A DNA stretch of 64,000 bases from Nostoc linckia z4 (GCF_002608075.1 NZ_LAHA01000044.1:1-64000), one strand, 5' to 3'. Positions 35,528 to 45,115 are shown, counted from the stretch's first letter. Numbers and translations are program-made. The notes: generated from the letters alone by a model not told the origin.

Positions 35528-36667
35528 ATGGTTTATTCTCCAGTCGGTATTCGTGCGATCGCTTTAAGCCTTCCAAGTATCAAACGCACAAATGACTATT
35601 ACATAGAAAAATACCCTCAAATGTTCGCACAAGCTGAACAAAAAAGTTTAGCAAAGCTGTTTTCGCTTGCGGGGTCTGCTCCAAGCAATGAATTTGATTT
35701 GGAGATGATGCCATATCTGTTAGACCCTTTTCGTGGTACTGTTGAGCGAAGGATTTTAAGTTTAGATGAGTCATCACTGACCCTAGAAGAGCAGGTAGCA
35801 AGAGACGCCCTTAAAGCAGCAAATCTTTCTCCCGATCGAGTTGAATTGATGATCGTCGCTTCAGTCTGGCCCGAACAAATCGGATTTGGTAATGCTGCCT
35901 TCCTTGCTCGTAAATTAGGTTTACAAGGTGCTGCTTGGAACGTTGATGGAGCCTGTGGGGTTACTCCAGTTGCACTGCAAACAGCTTGTGCTCTAGTACG
36001 CTCTGGAGAATATAAAAACGTACTGGTAGTTGTATCGTGCACTTATTCTCGGTTTTTTGATGAAAATGACACCCTCTCTTGGTGTATCGGTGACGGTGCT
36101 GGAGCTTTTGTAGTTGGCTCCCTTGAAGCTAATCAGGGAGTTCTCGGAACCAAGACAATCAATACAAGTATATTGTGTGACAGTTTATTTTCTCAGATCT
36201 CACAGGATGAACGCGGTAATCCTCTGATTCGTATGCAGATTGACAAAAGTGCAAATAAATTATTCCGTGAAACATCTGTAGACTTGCTCCGTACCTGTTG
36301 CCAGGGTGCTATCGCTGCTGCTGGTGTAACTCTTGACCAAATTGACTTTTTTCTTTTTCATACAACTAGTGCTTGGTTTGCAAGTTTCTGTACCCGTGTA
36401 TTAGGTATTGAGCCAGAGCGTACAATCAACCTGTATCCTCAGTATGCGAATGTTGGCCCAGTAATCACTGTAGCCAATATGTATCATGCTGCACAATTGG
36501 GAAAAATTCGTGAAAACGATTTGGTGCTGATTTATGGATTTGGTGCTGCTGGTGCGGCTTCTGCAAGCATCATGCGTTGGGGCAAAGTGGCACTAGGTGT
36601 TGACTCTATCACAGCAATTAATTCAACAATCAAAGATGTCCAAAACACCAGCCTCCTTTCTTTTTAA
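35528..36667 (+). CDS. 3-oxoacyl-ACP synthase III-like enzyme
   Basis: This 379-residue thiolase-fold enzyme has the KAS III catalytic cysteine in NVDGACGVTPVALQTA, the histidine in FFLFHTTSAWF and the asparagine in YPQYANVGPVITVANMY, so the Cys-His-Asn triad appears complete. Normal FabH is about 320-330 residues; this is longer, with an extra N-terminal helical region (FAQAEQKSLAKLFSLAGSAP). The lead sequence GIRAIALSLPSIKRTN is typical of KAS III proteins from biosynthetic clusters. It follows the ThDP-dependent enzyme with a 13-bp gap and a likely shared message. The acyl substrate is unknown. Confidence 0.87.
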   Translation: MVYSPVGIRAIALSLPSIKRTNDYYIEKYPQMFAQAEQKSLAKLFSLAGSAPSNEFDLEMMPYLLDPFRGTVERRILSLDESSLTLEEQVARDALKAANLSPDRVELMIVASVWPEQIGFGNAAFLARKLGLQGAAWNVDGACGVTPVALQTACALVRSGEYKNVLVVVSCTYSRFFDENDTLSWCIGDGAGAFVVGSLEANQGVLGTKTINTSILCDSLFSQISQDERGNPLIRMQIDKSANKLFRETSVDLLRTCCQGAIAAAGVTLDQIDFFLFHTTSAWFASFCTRVLGIEPERTINLYPQYANVGPVITVANMYHAAQLGKIRENDLVLIYGFGAAGAASASIMRWGKVALGVDSITAINSTIKDVQNTSLLSF

Positions 36668-36738
36668 AATTTTCTCTGAGATTGAAAGCAAGAATATTTA
36701 AAAGTTGGCGATACAAAAACAAACTCTACCAAGTCAAG

Positions 36739-39700
36739 TTAATTTTCGTCACAAACCATCGCTCCTAAATTTCTCAAAGAAGTTTTCTGAGCTTGAGTTA
36801 TGCCTGTAACACCTGTTATGTTTAAACCTTGGTAGGGCCTTTGATTCTTCAAAGTTTTTATGCATTCACTAGTTTTGACATCCCAGATTTTTATAGTATC
36901 ATCCTGACTACCACTAGCTAGAGTTTGGCCGTTCGGACTGAAGACAACAGACCAAACTAGTTGTGTATGCCCTTCTAAACTTTTAAGACATTTACCAGTG
37001 CTGAGATCCCACAACTTCACTGTTTGATCCTCACTACTACTTGCAATAATGCAATTATCTGGGCTAAAAGTAGCTGAATATACAGAACTGCCATGTCCTT
37101 TCAAGGTTTGAATGCATTGCCCGGTAGTAACATCCCACAGCTTTATTGTTTGGTCACTACTGGCACTTGCTAACATACTACTGTCGGCACTATACGCTAT
37201 TGACCATACTAAGTCATCATGTCCTTTCAAGGTTTGAATGCATTGCCCAGTGTTGACATCCCACAGCTTTATTGTTTGGTCAATACTACCACTTGCTAAG
37301 ATTTGGCCGTTGAGATTGAAAGCAACAGACCACACTTTATCAAGATGTCCTTTCAAAGTTTGAATGCATTGCCCAGTGTTGACATCCCACAGTTTTACTG
37401 TATGGTCATCACTACCACTGGCAATGATTTGACAGTTTGGACTGAAAGCAACTGATGTCACCCAGTTGCTATGCCCTCGCAAAGTTGTAAGACATTGACC
37501 AGTGGTGACATTCCACAGCTTTATCGTTCGATCCTCACTACCACTGGCAAGGAGTGAATTATTTGAACTGAGAGCAACTGATGTGACTCTATGATTATGC
37601 CCGCGTAAAGTTTTAACACACTGACCAGTATTAGCATCCCACAGCTTGACAATTTTATTGCCACTGCCACTCACAAGTGTGTGACCATCAACACTAAAGG
37701 TTACTGACCATATTCCACTACTGTAACCCTGTAAAGTCTTAAGGCATTGGCCAGTTCTGGCATCCCATAATCTTACTGTTTGGTCACTACTACCGCTTGC
37801 AATCATACAATTGTTTGGATTAAAAACAACTGACCATACTCTGCTACTATGTCCCCAAAGCGTTGCCCTACAAAAGCCAGTAGTAATGTCCCAAAGCTTC
37901 ACTGTTTTGTCATCGCTGCCGCTTGCTAGTGTATTTCCATCCGGGCTGAAAAAAACTGAGTACACACAGTCAGTATGTTCTTGTAAAGTTTTGAGACATT
38001 GACCAGTTTTGATATCCCACAGCTTAACTGTTCGGTCGTAGCTGCCACTAGCCAGGGTTAGACCATCTGGGCTGAAGCTAACTGCCCAAATTCCACCTTT
38101 GTGCCCTTGTAAAATCTTCAGGCATTCACCAGTGTTAATATCCCACAATTTCACTGTTTGATCGTGACAGCCACTGGCCAAAGTTTGCCCATCTGGGCTA
38201 ACAGTAATTGATGCAATTCGAGTGTTATTTCCATGCAAAGTTTTGAGGCATTCACCAGTGCTGATATCCCACAGCTTCACTGTTTGGTCTTCACTTGCAC
38301 TGGCAAGAATGTTACCTTCACCGTTGAAGGCAACAGACCAAATTCCACCACTATGTCCCTGTAAGGTTGCTAGACAATACCCTGTATTCACCTCCCACAA
38401 CTTGATCGTTTGATCCTTACTACTGCTAGCAAGCATATTTCCATTTGGGCTGAAGGCAACATCCCAGAGCCAATCTTTATGTCCATTGCAAACAAGTAAT
38501 TGCTTTCCATCTGCCACTTGATAAAGGCAAAGCTCACCATAACTATCCCCAGTAGCTAATAGTTTGCCATCTGGGCTAAACGCCACTGAATGAATCCCAC
38601 CCAGTGTTTCAGCAAAAACACATTTATTAAGATCCGCATGACTAAAATTTACATTATGCAAATTCATACTCCGCAAATCTGCTTGCCAAACAGTCAAATA
38701 AGAAAAATCATAACCACTTAAATCCATCTCCAAATAAGAAAGTAGATTCAGGATATTGCCAGCTGTATAACCTGGCTCTAGGGGCGATGTATCTTGGAGT
38801 TTTACTAGAATTCGAGTTAATTCATTATCAATTTTTCTTTTACTTCTTAAAGTCTTGAGCAATCCGTCTATAACTGGTTTGACGATCAGGCGAATTTGAG
38901 TATCCTTAACATAATCTTTACCCGTGGCCTTCATTAGAGCATGACGCCTGAATAAATCAATGTTTTCAGTGACAATCTCTTCACAAGCTTTTTCTATCAA
39001 GCTAGTAGTCACATACTCCATAACTACAGGTTGGAGGGTAAACAGCGATCGAGTTTTTTCGACCACAGGCTTAGCTCTCTCAATGAGCGTAGGCGAAGCC
39101 TTCTCGATTAGCGATCGCCTCCCCAGTGATTCTATAGCCTCTAGTAATTTTGCTTGTGGTATGGGTGATATAATATCATCCCGCAATTCTTTTAGTGTTA
39201 TCGGCTCCTGATTAATCGCTAGCCAGTACATGATGTCCTTTTCTAAATCTGACAAGCGCTCAAATTGCTGCTCCAAAACATCACGAATGTCGCCAAAAAC
39301 AGCCGTGTCTTGTTGTAAAAATTCAGTTACATTGCCATCAAAAATATCTTGAATTGTGGTGGCAACTATTTTCAAGGCTAATGGATTACCAGCATAGCGT
39401 TCAATCATTAATTTCCATTGATCTTCTGCCGCAGATAGTCCTTTGAGTTTTAAGATTTCTTGCCCTTCTGCTACTTTTAAACCACTTAATGCTAAAGAGC
39501 GAACAGGTAGCGCTTCTCCTTCCAGTAATGCTACTTCTTTAGGTTTTTCTCGACTAGTGAGCATTAAACAGCTTTGGTGAGTTGCTTCTCCTACCCGCCT
39601 GAAAAGCTCACCGTATTCCTCATATCCTTCTCGATAAACTCCAGCACGGCTACCACTACGGAGAATTGATTCTGCATTATCAAGTATCAGTAAACAACGA

Positions 39701-40311
39701 TTATTTTGTAAATAATCAAGTAGGCGCGATAGCCGTTCGTTAAAGCTTTCTGGTAAATTAGCTTCTGTTTCTTGTTCGTCAGAGAGAAATTGAATTAAGT
39801 TACTGATAATAATTTTAACAGGTGGGGCTTCTCGTAGCGATCGCCAAATCACATACTCAAAGTTTTCTTGAATTTGTTGAGCAAACTTGACGGACAGTGC
39901 TGTTTTACCAATACCTCCTATTCCTAATAGTGTCACTAATCGACAATCTTCATCAAGAATCCATTGCTCTAAGCTACTCAGTTCTTCTCTACGTCCATAA
40001 AAAACTGATGTAAAGATAGCTTCTCCCCAATCTAGACGACTATTTGAGCTAGAATAATCGCTTTTATCTATTTTTAATGAAAAAGCCGAAAATAGCTTCT
40101 CAATAGTCTGTTTGTCAACCCCTCCTTCACGATTCAATACTTTCGAGATCGTACCTGAATATAATCCAGACCGTGCGCTCATTTCTTCTAGAGTGTACCT
40201 GTTTCCAAAATTTTCCTTTGCCTCTGACTGATGCTTCGCTTCTTTTATTTTTTGCAAACCTTTAATAGTAAGTGCAACACCACGCTTGCGTCTCCAATTC
40301 TGTAAAGTCAT
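36739..40311 (-). CDS. HTH / NB-ARC ATPase / 14 WD40-repeat protein
   Basis: This 1190-residue protein starts with a basic region and a helix-turn-helix-like segment (YTLEEMSARSGLYSGTISKV LNRE, residues ~40-65), followed by an NB-ARC P-loop ATPase: Walker A LLGIGGIGKTALS, Walker B CLLILDNAE, and the GLPLAL-like GNPLALKI. A helical region and a pentapeptide-like stretch (DLSGYDFSYLTVWQADLRSM) lead into WD40 repeats from about residue 580 to 1160. I count fourteen blades, enough for two seven-bladed propellers. Such STAND proteins act as switch-like sensors: the propeller binds ligand and the ATPase oligomerises. The N-terminal HTH suggests either DNA binding or an adaptor role. No dedicated effector is visible in or beside it. 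Confidence 0.9.
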   Translation of the reverse strand: MTLQNWRRKRGVALTIKGLQKIKEAKHQSEAKENFGNRYTLEEMSARSGLYSGTISKVLNREGGVDKQTIEKLFSAFSLKIDKSDYSSSNSRLDWGEAIFTSVFYGRREELSSLEQWILDEDCRLVTLLGIGGIGKTALSVKFAQQIQENFEYVIWRSLREAPPVKIIISNLIQFLSDEQETEANLPESFNERLSRLLDYLQNNRCLLILDNAESILRSGSRAGVYREGYEEYGELFRRVGEATHQSCLMLTSREKPKEVALLEGEALPVRSLALSGLKVAEGQEILKLKGLSAAEDQWKLMIERYAGNPLALKIVATTIQDIFDGNVTEFLQQDTAVFGDIRDVLEQQFERLSDLEKDIMYWLAINQEPITLKELRDDIISPIPQAKLLEAIESLGRRSLIEKASPTLIERAKPVVEKTRSLFTLQPVVMEYVTTSLIEKACEEIVTENIDLFRRHALMKATGKDYVKDTQIRLIVKPVIDGLLKTLRSKRKIDNELTRILVKLQDTSPLEPGYTAGNILNLLSYLEMDLSGYDFSYLTVWQADLRSMNLHNVNFSHADLNKCVFAETLGGIHSVAFSPDGKLLATGDSYGELCLYQVADGKQLLVCNGHKDWLWDVAFSPNGNMLASSSKDQTIKLWEVNTGYCLATLQGHSGGIWSVAFNGEGNILASASEDQTVKLWDISTGECLKTLHGNNTRIASITVSPDGQTLASGCHDQTVKLWDINTGECLKILQGHKGGIWAVSFSPDGLTLASGSYDRTVKLWDIKTGQCLKTLQEHTDCVYSVFFSPDGNTLASGSDDKTVKLWDITTGFCRATLWGHSSRVWSVVFNPNNCMIASGSSDQTVRLWDARTGQCLKTLQGYSSGIWSVTFSVDGHTLVSGSGNKIVKLWDANTGQCVKTLRGHNHRVTSVALSSNNSLLASGSEDRTIKLWNVTTGQCLTTLRGHSNWVTSVAFSPNCQIIASGSDDHTVKLWDVNTGQCIQTLKGHLDKVWSVAFNLNGQILASGSIDQTIKLWDVNTGQCIQTLKGHDDLVWSIAYSADSSMLASASSDQTIKLWDVTTGQCIQTLKGHGSSVYSATFSPDNCIIASSSEDQTVKLWDLSTGKCLKSLEGHTQLVWSVVFSPNGQTLASGSQDDTIKIWDVKTSECIKTLKNQRPYQGLNITGVTGITQAQKTSLRNLGAMVCDEN

Positions 40312-40753
40312 GTATTAATTCACCGTTTACTTAATCACCTGTGACTAAAAAGAATTATCTACGAGGTTGCTGTAGATATTAAGTAATATTTATAACCAAT
40401 AAATAATCCCGTATTGTAGAGGATTTAAAAAAAGTGTAACGCCAAAATGTTCAGCGATCAAAGCTACATTGGGCAATCCAATGATTTATATAAGTCAATA
40501 TCTATTCCTCTATAGACAATCTCATGTCTGGGGTATTGCTGACATCATCTGTTTAACTAAAAGCTTTTTGCATTTGGGTAATGCCAAATTAATTACGTGT
40601 GATGTTAGTTGCTTAATACATGAACTTTTCAGTAATTGGATTTGGACTCAAAGCTTAAGTTCAATCTTAAAATCTCGATTTTCACTGGTAAAGACCATTG
40701 TGAATTGGCAATCTTGATAAAGAAAGTTTGTAAATATTTAGTCTATCAATACA
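40312..40753. other. Intergenic region upstream of WD40 and RHH genes
   Basis: This 442-bp divergent region is AT-rich. No tRNA, hairpin or coding frame with recognisable features was seen; an 82-codon open frame at 40469-40717 looks like non-coding sequence. Confidence 0.45.
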
Positions 40754-40933
40754 ATGAGTAATACTGCTGTAGAGAAATTTTCTAGTCTAGCAACATCCAC
40801 AAAAAAAAGGACGGCCAAACGAATTACCGTAAACTTGGCATTAGATGAAGCCGAGAACCTTGAAAAGTATTGCGAACAAACTGGTAAAACAGTAACGGAT
40901 GTGATTGAGGAACTCATTCGCTCGTTACCATAA
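40754..40933 (+). CDS. Small ribbon-helix-helix (CopG-like) protein
   Basis: This 59-residue protein starts at ATG 40754 and stops at TAA 40931-40933. After a Lys/Arg-rich N-terminal arm comes KRITVNLALDEAENLEKYCE, then QTGKTVTDVIEELIRSLP: a beta strand (RITVNL) followed by two helices, the ribbon-helix-helix fold used by CopG/Arc/MetJ-type DNA-binding dimers. A paralogue lies 230 bp away on the opposite strand (41163-41309). No toxin-like gene is adjacent. It most likely is a small transcription regulator or an orphan antitoxin. Confidence 0.8.
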   Translation: MSNTAVEKFSSLATSTKKRTAKRITVNLALDEAENLEKYCEQTGKTVTDVIEELIRSLP

Positions 40934-41093
40934 CCTGAAGTTTTCACACTAAGTTTCAAAGATTCAGAATCCAACAATAGCCAAGGTTAAAGTTGAAAAG
41001 TATTCTCTGACTTTAAATTGTGCAATCTCAGAAAGATCTTTATGTCATTTTTTTTACACATGCACAAGCAGCTTCATAAAGGCGTACTGCACC

Positions 41094-41137
41094 AAGTGTA
41101 AGCGATCGCAGCACGCCATTGCTAAGCTGTTACACTT
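41094..41137. promoter_or_regulatory. Inverted repeat between the convergent RHH genes
   Basis: AAGTGTAA at 41094-41101 and TTACACTT at 41130-41137 form a perfect 8-bp inverted repeat with a 28-base loop that includes GCGATCGC. It lies in the gap between two convergent RHH genes, so a shared terminator or an RHH binding site is possible. Confidence 0.45.
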
Positions 41138-41162
41138 CACATCATCACTAACAAACTGCCAA

Positions 41163-41309
41163 CTACTTCATTACTGGCAACGCTCGGATGAGTTCTCGAA
41201 TCACATCCGTTGCTGGTCTACCAGTTTGTTCGCAATATTTTTCAAGATTCTTGGCTTCATTGGATGCCAAGTTCACAGTGATTCGCTTAACGGCCCATTT
41301 TTTGTTCAT
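41163..41309 (-). CDS. Small ribbon-helix-helix protein, paralogue of 40754-40933
   Basis: This 48-residue protein reads from ATG 41309 to TAG at 41165-41163. It begins MNKKWAVKRITVNLASNEAK and continues NLEKYCEQTGRPATDVIREL and IRALPVMK. Over about 40 residues it is closely similar to the RHH protein encoded at 40754-40933, with fewer residues in the N-terminal arm. Both keep KRITVNLA, NLEKYCEQTG and ELIR-LP. The two are inverted copies in tail-to-tail order, pointing to a local inverted duplication followed by divergence. Confidence 0.8.
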   Translation of the reverse strand: MNKKWAVKRITVNLASNEAKNLEKYCEQTGRPATDVIRELIRALPVMK

Positions 41310-42222
41310 GCTCAAACAGTTAAATTGTATATTGATAACTTCAAAACCTGATTTTACCTTTCCGACTAGGAAGTAACCTAAATCTCGGAAGTGGTAAGAT
41401 ACCGCTAAAATTACGATAATTTGTAAATATTCTAGTATTGCAGTTGTACTTTATCATCCAATCGCATTTTTAATCACCTAAGTTTTTGCCTTACACACTG
41501 GGAAACTAGCGCTTTTTAGGTAAAAAACAACGCTCCTTGTTCAGAGGGGATAAGAGAATTTAGATTTAGAGCCTGGGGGCGTTAGTTCTAAAAATCCAGA
41601 CACAAAAGCCAGATACCATTGTCTACTACATCATTAAAATATTTCAGTAGTATTAAATACTCTGCTCGCTGCGGTATCTAATTAATTATTCATATCCCCA
41701 ATCTTGTTGTCTAACAATTTGATTGTCAATCCGCTTTACTCATTTCAATAACCTTACTCTCCTTGGACAAAGACTGTTTTATCGTTGTAGTCAGTTCCAT
41801 AATTGAGGCTGAATTACAACTAATTTGCAATCAAAAATGTCCAAACAAGCCTTAACCTAAATTTGTACTAATTTTAACTCAATCTTTGCTCAAGCTGTAT
41901 GCCTTAGTAAGAAGATTGTGTAGTAACTATGATAAAATACGGTATTCCCATCGGATTGCAGATGTATTATATCTATTGACACAAAAGTAAAAGCCAAATT
42001 CAAGGCTCTTACCATGAATTTTTTAGTGCGTTCAGGATTGTAGATTGATGAAACTGCAACATCCTGAATTTCACACACTTTCAGTTAACCAAATTAACTG
42101 GAGCCGTAAACTCATAAGACACATAAATGCTTATTGCATAGTAGGAAACCACCCGTCTACGCAGACAGCATGAAATTTGCATATTTTCTGTGGAGTTTCG
42201 TTACTAAACCTGAGGAGTAAAA
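41310..42222. other. Long intergenic region, no gene recognised
   Basis: The 913 bp between the second RHH gene and the hydroxylase-like gene contain no convincing coding sequence; a 62-codon minus-strand frame at 41890-42078 lacks any recognisable pattern. No tRNA or strong hairpin was seen. Confidence 0.45.
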
Positions 42223-42723
42223 ATGCTTGAGGCTATCGGTGTTGCTTGGTTATTACTATTATTTGGCGATTTCCTATCTACATTCTTTTACCACGTACCA
42301 GAGCATGTTTTCGGTAGCCTTCATTTAAAAACGCACCACTCCTGGAAAAAGGACTTTCGTCACTACGCTATATTGACTTTTAATCCGCAAGTTCTTTTAG
42401 ATGGGATCTTGGGAGCTTTGCCTTATATACTCATAGCAGTAGTTCTCTGGCCTTTTTCCCCCACTGGCGTTATTATTGGACTACTGCTTGGTCAATTTCA
42501 TGTATGGTGGAGACACATAAGCGTCTTGGGTTGGCAAACTCCAAAGCCTGTAAATATTTTGTGCCAAATTCTATTTATTACTACTCCAGAGAGACACTGG
42601 TTACATCATCACAAAACTAATTTGGGTTTTGGCGACATTTTTACCTTCTTTGAACAACCTGCACAAATTTGGTTGCGCTGGCTACGGCTGCTGAGGCTTC
42701 GTTTCCGCTACTCTCGTATTTAA
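42223..42723 (+). CDS. Fatty acid hydroxylase / sterol desaturase-like membrane protein
   Basis: This 166-residue membrane protein follows a GGAG ribosome site (CTGAGGAGTAAAA). It has the histidine boxes of the fatty acid hydroxylase/sterol desaturase superfamily: YHVPEHVFGSLHLKTHHSW (several His), FHVWWRHISVLGW and RHWLHHHKTNLGFGD, separated by hydrophobic helices (GALPYILIAVVLWPF). It is shorter than eukaryotic members but similar to other bacterial ones. It should be a diiron oxygenase acting on a lipid or carotenoid-type substrate; the exact substrate is unknown. Confidence 0.85.
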   Translation: MLEAIGVAWLLLLFGDFLSTFFYHVPEHVFGSLHLKTHHSWKKDFRHYAILTFNPQVLLDGILGALPYILIAVVLWPFSPTGVIIGLLLGQFHVWWRHISVLGWQTPKPVNILCQILFITTPERHWLHHHKTNLGFGDIFTFFEQPAQIWLRWLRLLRLRFRYSRI

Positions 42724-43335
42724 CCGCAGCCAATTGCTTGACTAATAATTTTTTAGATCGGGCATAGGCCAAACACCGAGTGTTGACTGTTCACTATTCA
42801 CAGTCAACAGCTACTACTGAATATTTTTCAAAACTCAATAGGATTGCTACAGTTTAAAGCCCCTTAAGCCTTCGGTTTCGCTCAGGGTTAAAGCCGAGCG
42901 AAGCCGAGGCTTTAATTTATATATGAAAAAAGATAAAAATATGTGAAACAAGATGGCGTAAGCCACGATGTTTCAATGCGTCACTATTCAAATCTGCTAA
43001 TTTTAATTATGGGGTATCAAACTGTTGCCCGTTAAGAGTTCCCTCTTAAGCGTAATAGCAAACTAATTGCCCCTGACGCTGGGATTGCTTCCCTACACAC
43101 CGTTTCGATCGCGATGAGAATATCGGCGTTGCGTAAGTTCTATAGCTGTAATAATCATTTTGCCAATTCCCTTCACATAATTTTCTATTGTGTATCCTCG
43201 TGTATAGCATCCAAGCTCCAAGGGCTATATTCTGAAAAATCCTATTTTTTAGGAGCGAGAGGCTTTTGCCAGAACGAACTAGAATTAGGAAACACCTAGT
43301 GGGTTCTTCTGACTTTTGAAATTAGGAGTGCATGT
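42724..43335. repeat. Repeat-rich intergenic region with MITE fragment
   Basis: TGTTGACTGT (42781-42790) pairs with ACAGTCAACA (42800-42809). Bases 42855-42915 form an imperfect hairpin (outer TAAAGCC/GGCTTTA) that could end the upstream transcript. Bases 43070-43140 are the right-hand part of the MITE-like element at 20005-20174 (CCCTGACGCTGGGATTGCTT, ending ATATCGGCGTTGCGTAAGT). No gene is recognised. Confidence 0.65.
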
Positions 43336-44430
43336 GTGCCCAAATCCCCTAAATATTTGCTGATTGGATCAACCGAGACTTACAGCGGTAAATCTGCAAC
43401 TGTTCTGGGTTTGTCTCATCAGCTACAGCAAAAAGGGCTGAATATAGCTTACGGTAAACCGCTCGGTACGTGTTTGAATTCGTCTAGCGGAACTGTGATT
43501 GAAGAAGATGTTCAGTTCATCGCTCATAGCCTGAATCTGCCCGAAAACCGTGTTGCACCTATAATGCTGGCTTTGGATGAACTAAATGTGCAAAAACGCT
43601 TGCGTGGGGAGGACAAAACAAATTATCAGCAGTTGCTATTACAGCAATATTCGCAAATGTCGCCAGGAGATTTGGTATTGCTAGAAGGGCCTGGTGATTT
43701 GTCTGAAGGCAACTTGTTTGACTTATCTTTACTACAAGTGGCTGAGGTATTGGATGCCGGCGTCCTGTTAGTAGCCCGTTATAAATCGTTGCTTTCCATT
43801 GAGGCATTATTAGCTGTTAAGCAGCGTATGGGCGATCGCTTGATTGGCGTGGTCATCAATGATATCCCTGTGGCAGAACTAAAAGCGGTTGACACTCTGT
43901 TACGCCCATTTTTAGAACAGCGGGATATTCCAGTGCTGGGAACGCTACCAAACAGCGATTTACTCAAGAGTGTGAGTGTTGGCGAACTCGTTAAGCAATT
44001 AAATGCAGACGTTCTGTGTCGCAACGATCGCTTGGATTTGTTAGTAGAAAGTCTGGCAATTGGCGCGATGAATGTCAACTCGGCTGTGAAGTATTTCCGC
44101 AAACGCCGGAATATGGCAGTGGTAACAGGAGGCGATCGTGTCGAAATTCAGCAGGCTGCTTTGGAAACTTCCACCCAATGTTTAATTCTCACTGGGCAAC
44201 TACCACCACCACCATTCATTCTCAGTCGTGCTGAAGAACTAGAAATTCCCATTTTATCTGTTGACTTAGACACCCTTACCACAGTCGAAATTGTCGATCG
44301 CACTTTCGGTCAAGTCCGTCTCCACGAACCGATTAAGGTTCAGTATATTCGCCAACTGATGGTTGAGCATTTTGACATTGACCGCTTGTTATCTAAACTC
44401 GGTTTAACTCCCGCAACGGCATTGTCTTAG
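43336..44430 (+). CDS. BioD-like P-loop / DRTGG-domain (phosphotransacetylase-family) protein
   Basis: This 364-residue protein uses a GTG start at 43336 with AGGAG upstream. The N-terminal half is a dethiobiotin-synthetase-like P-loop domain: LIGSTETYSGKSATVLGL, LEGPGDLSEGNLFDLSL, GVLLVARYKS, IGVVINDIP. The C-terminal half (from about residue 215) is a DRTGG-type regulatory domain (MNVNSAVKYFRKRRNMAVVT, then TQCLILTGQLPPPPFI). The same two domains form the N-terminal part of long phosphate acetyltransferases, but the catalytic Pta domain is absent. The role is therefore unclear; a regulatory function in acetyl-phosphate metabolism is a guess. Confidence 0.82.
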   Translation: MPKSPKYLLIGSTETYSGKSATVLGLSHQLQQKGLNIAYGKPLGTCLNSSSGTVIEEDVQFIAHSLNLPENRVAPIMLALDELNVQKRLRGEDKTNYQQLLLQQYSQMSPGDLVLLEGPGDLSEGNLFDLSLLQVAEVLDAGVLLVARYKSLLSIEALLAVKQRMGDRLIGVVINDIPVAELKAVDTLLRPFLEQRDIPVLGTLPNSDLLKSVSVGELVKQLNADVLCRNDRLDLLVESLAIGAMNVNSAVKYFRKRRNMAVVTGGDRVEIQQAALETSTQCLILTGQLPPPPFILSRAEELEIPILSVDLDTLTTVEIVDRTFGQVRLHEPIKVQYIRQLMVEHFDIDRLLSKLGLTPATALS

Positions 44431-44433
44431 GGC

Positions 44434-44590
44434 ATGGGGCAAAACCCTTCGGGTAGGGAAAAGGGTAAAGGGTAAAGGGTAAAGGAATAAATTTAATCTT
44501 TCCCTTTCCCCCGGTTGGTGAGCTTGCCTGTCCTGAGCTTTGTCGAAGGGTCGAACCATACCCCTTTCCCTTTCCCCATTCCTATGCCCC
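44434..44590. repeat. G-tract/C-tract quasi-palindrome between convergent genes
   Basis: GGGTAAAGGGTAAAGGGTAA is followed by GGAATAAATTTAATCTTTCC and CCTTTCCCCC. The core GGAATAAATTTAATCTTTCC is repeated exactly at about 47279-47298, as is the following GGTTGGTGAGCTTG and CCATACCC. It lies between two convergent genes. Confidence 0.7.
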
Positions 44591-45115
44591 TCATCCCCCC
44601 ATCTCCCCATCTCCCCCAGGCGAAGGCACAGCAGGCTCATTGTCACCTCCCAAGCGACGGCGCGCTGTTTCCCTTCTTCCCTTAGCTGGAACGTGCTTAG
44701 TTGCAGCAGCTAATCCAAATACAGGCATATTTCCATAGACTGCCTCATATTTTCCCGGCTCGATTAAATAAGTTTCGTGCCAAATACCAACACTGCCATC
44801 AGCACCAACAGAGCGATTAAACCTTTGCCAAGCTTCTAGATGTATATCTGCGGGATTTCTGGCAAAACCCTCTAAATCCTCAAACGATCGCCAATACTGA
44901 ATCAGCCCTACTCCCCGTGAGTAAATGAAACCTTCTCCCCCTAAAAATCCCTTTTCGGGATTTTGCCGGAGGCTGCGTAGCATCGGCGACATTGCCCTAG
45001 CTGTGGGAATCCATTTAGAAAAAGCAAACAATTTGTTAATCCTCATCCCAATCAGAAACACAACAAAGGGTTCATTAATCTCGGCGGTAAATCTTCCTGG
45101 CATGACTTGAGGCAT
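44591..45115 (-). CDS. DUF4188 protein (monooxygenase-like)
   Basis: This 174-residue protein starts at ATG 45115. It has the DUF4188 pattern: FVVFLIGMRINKLFAFSKWI, FIYSRGVGLIQYWRSFEDLE, WQRFNRSVGADGSVGIWHET and YGNMPVFGLAAATKHVPA, a ferredoxin-like fold related to small heme or antibiotic monooxygenases; the function is unknown. It is divergent from the PadR regulator with operator-like palindromes in between, so it is probably the regulated gene. The C-terminal tail (PSPGGDGEMGG) is encoded by GGGGAGATGG repeat DNA and looks acquired. Confidence 0.85.
   Translation of the reverse strand: MPQVMPGRFTAEINEPFVVFLIGMRINKLFAFSKWIPTARAMSPMLRSLRQNPEKGFLGGEGFIYSRGVGLIQYWRSFEDLEGFARNPADIHLEAWQRFNRSVGADGSVGIWHETYLIEPGKYEAVYGNMPVFGLAAATKHVPAKGRRETARRRLGGDNEPAVPSPGGDGEMGG

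Noticed and set aside
41890..42078. 62-codon minus-strand ORF
   Set aside because: No start context, no family pattern and no neighbour support it.
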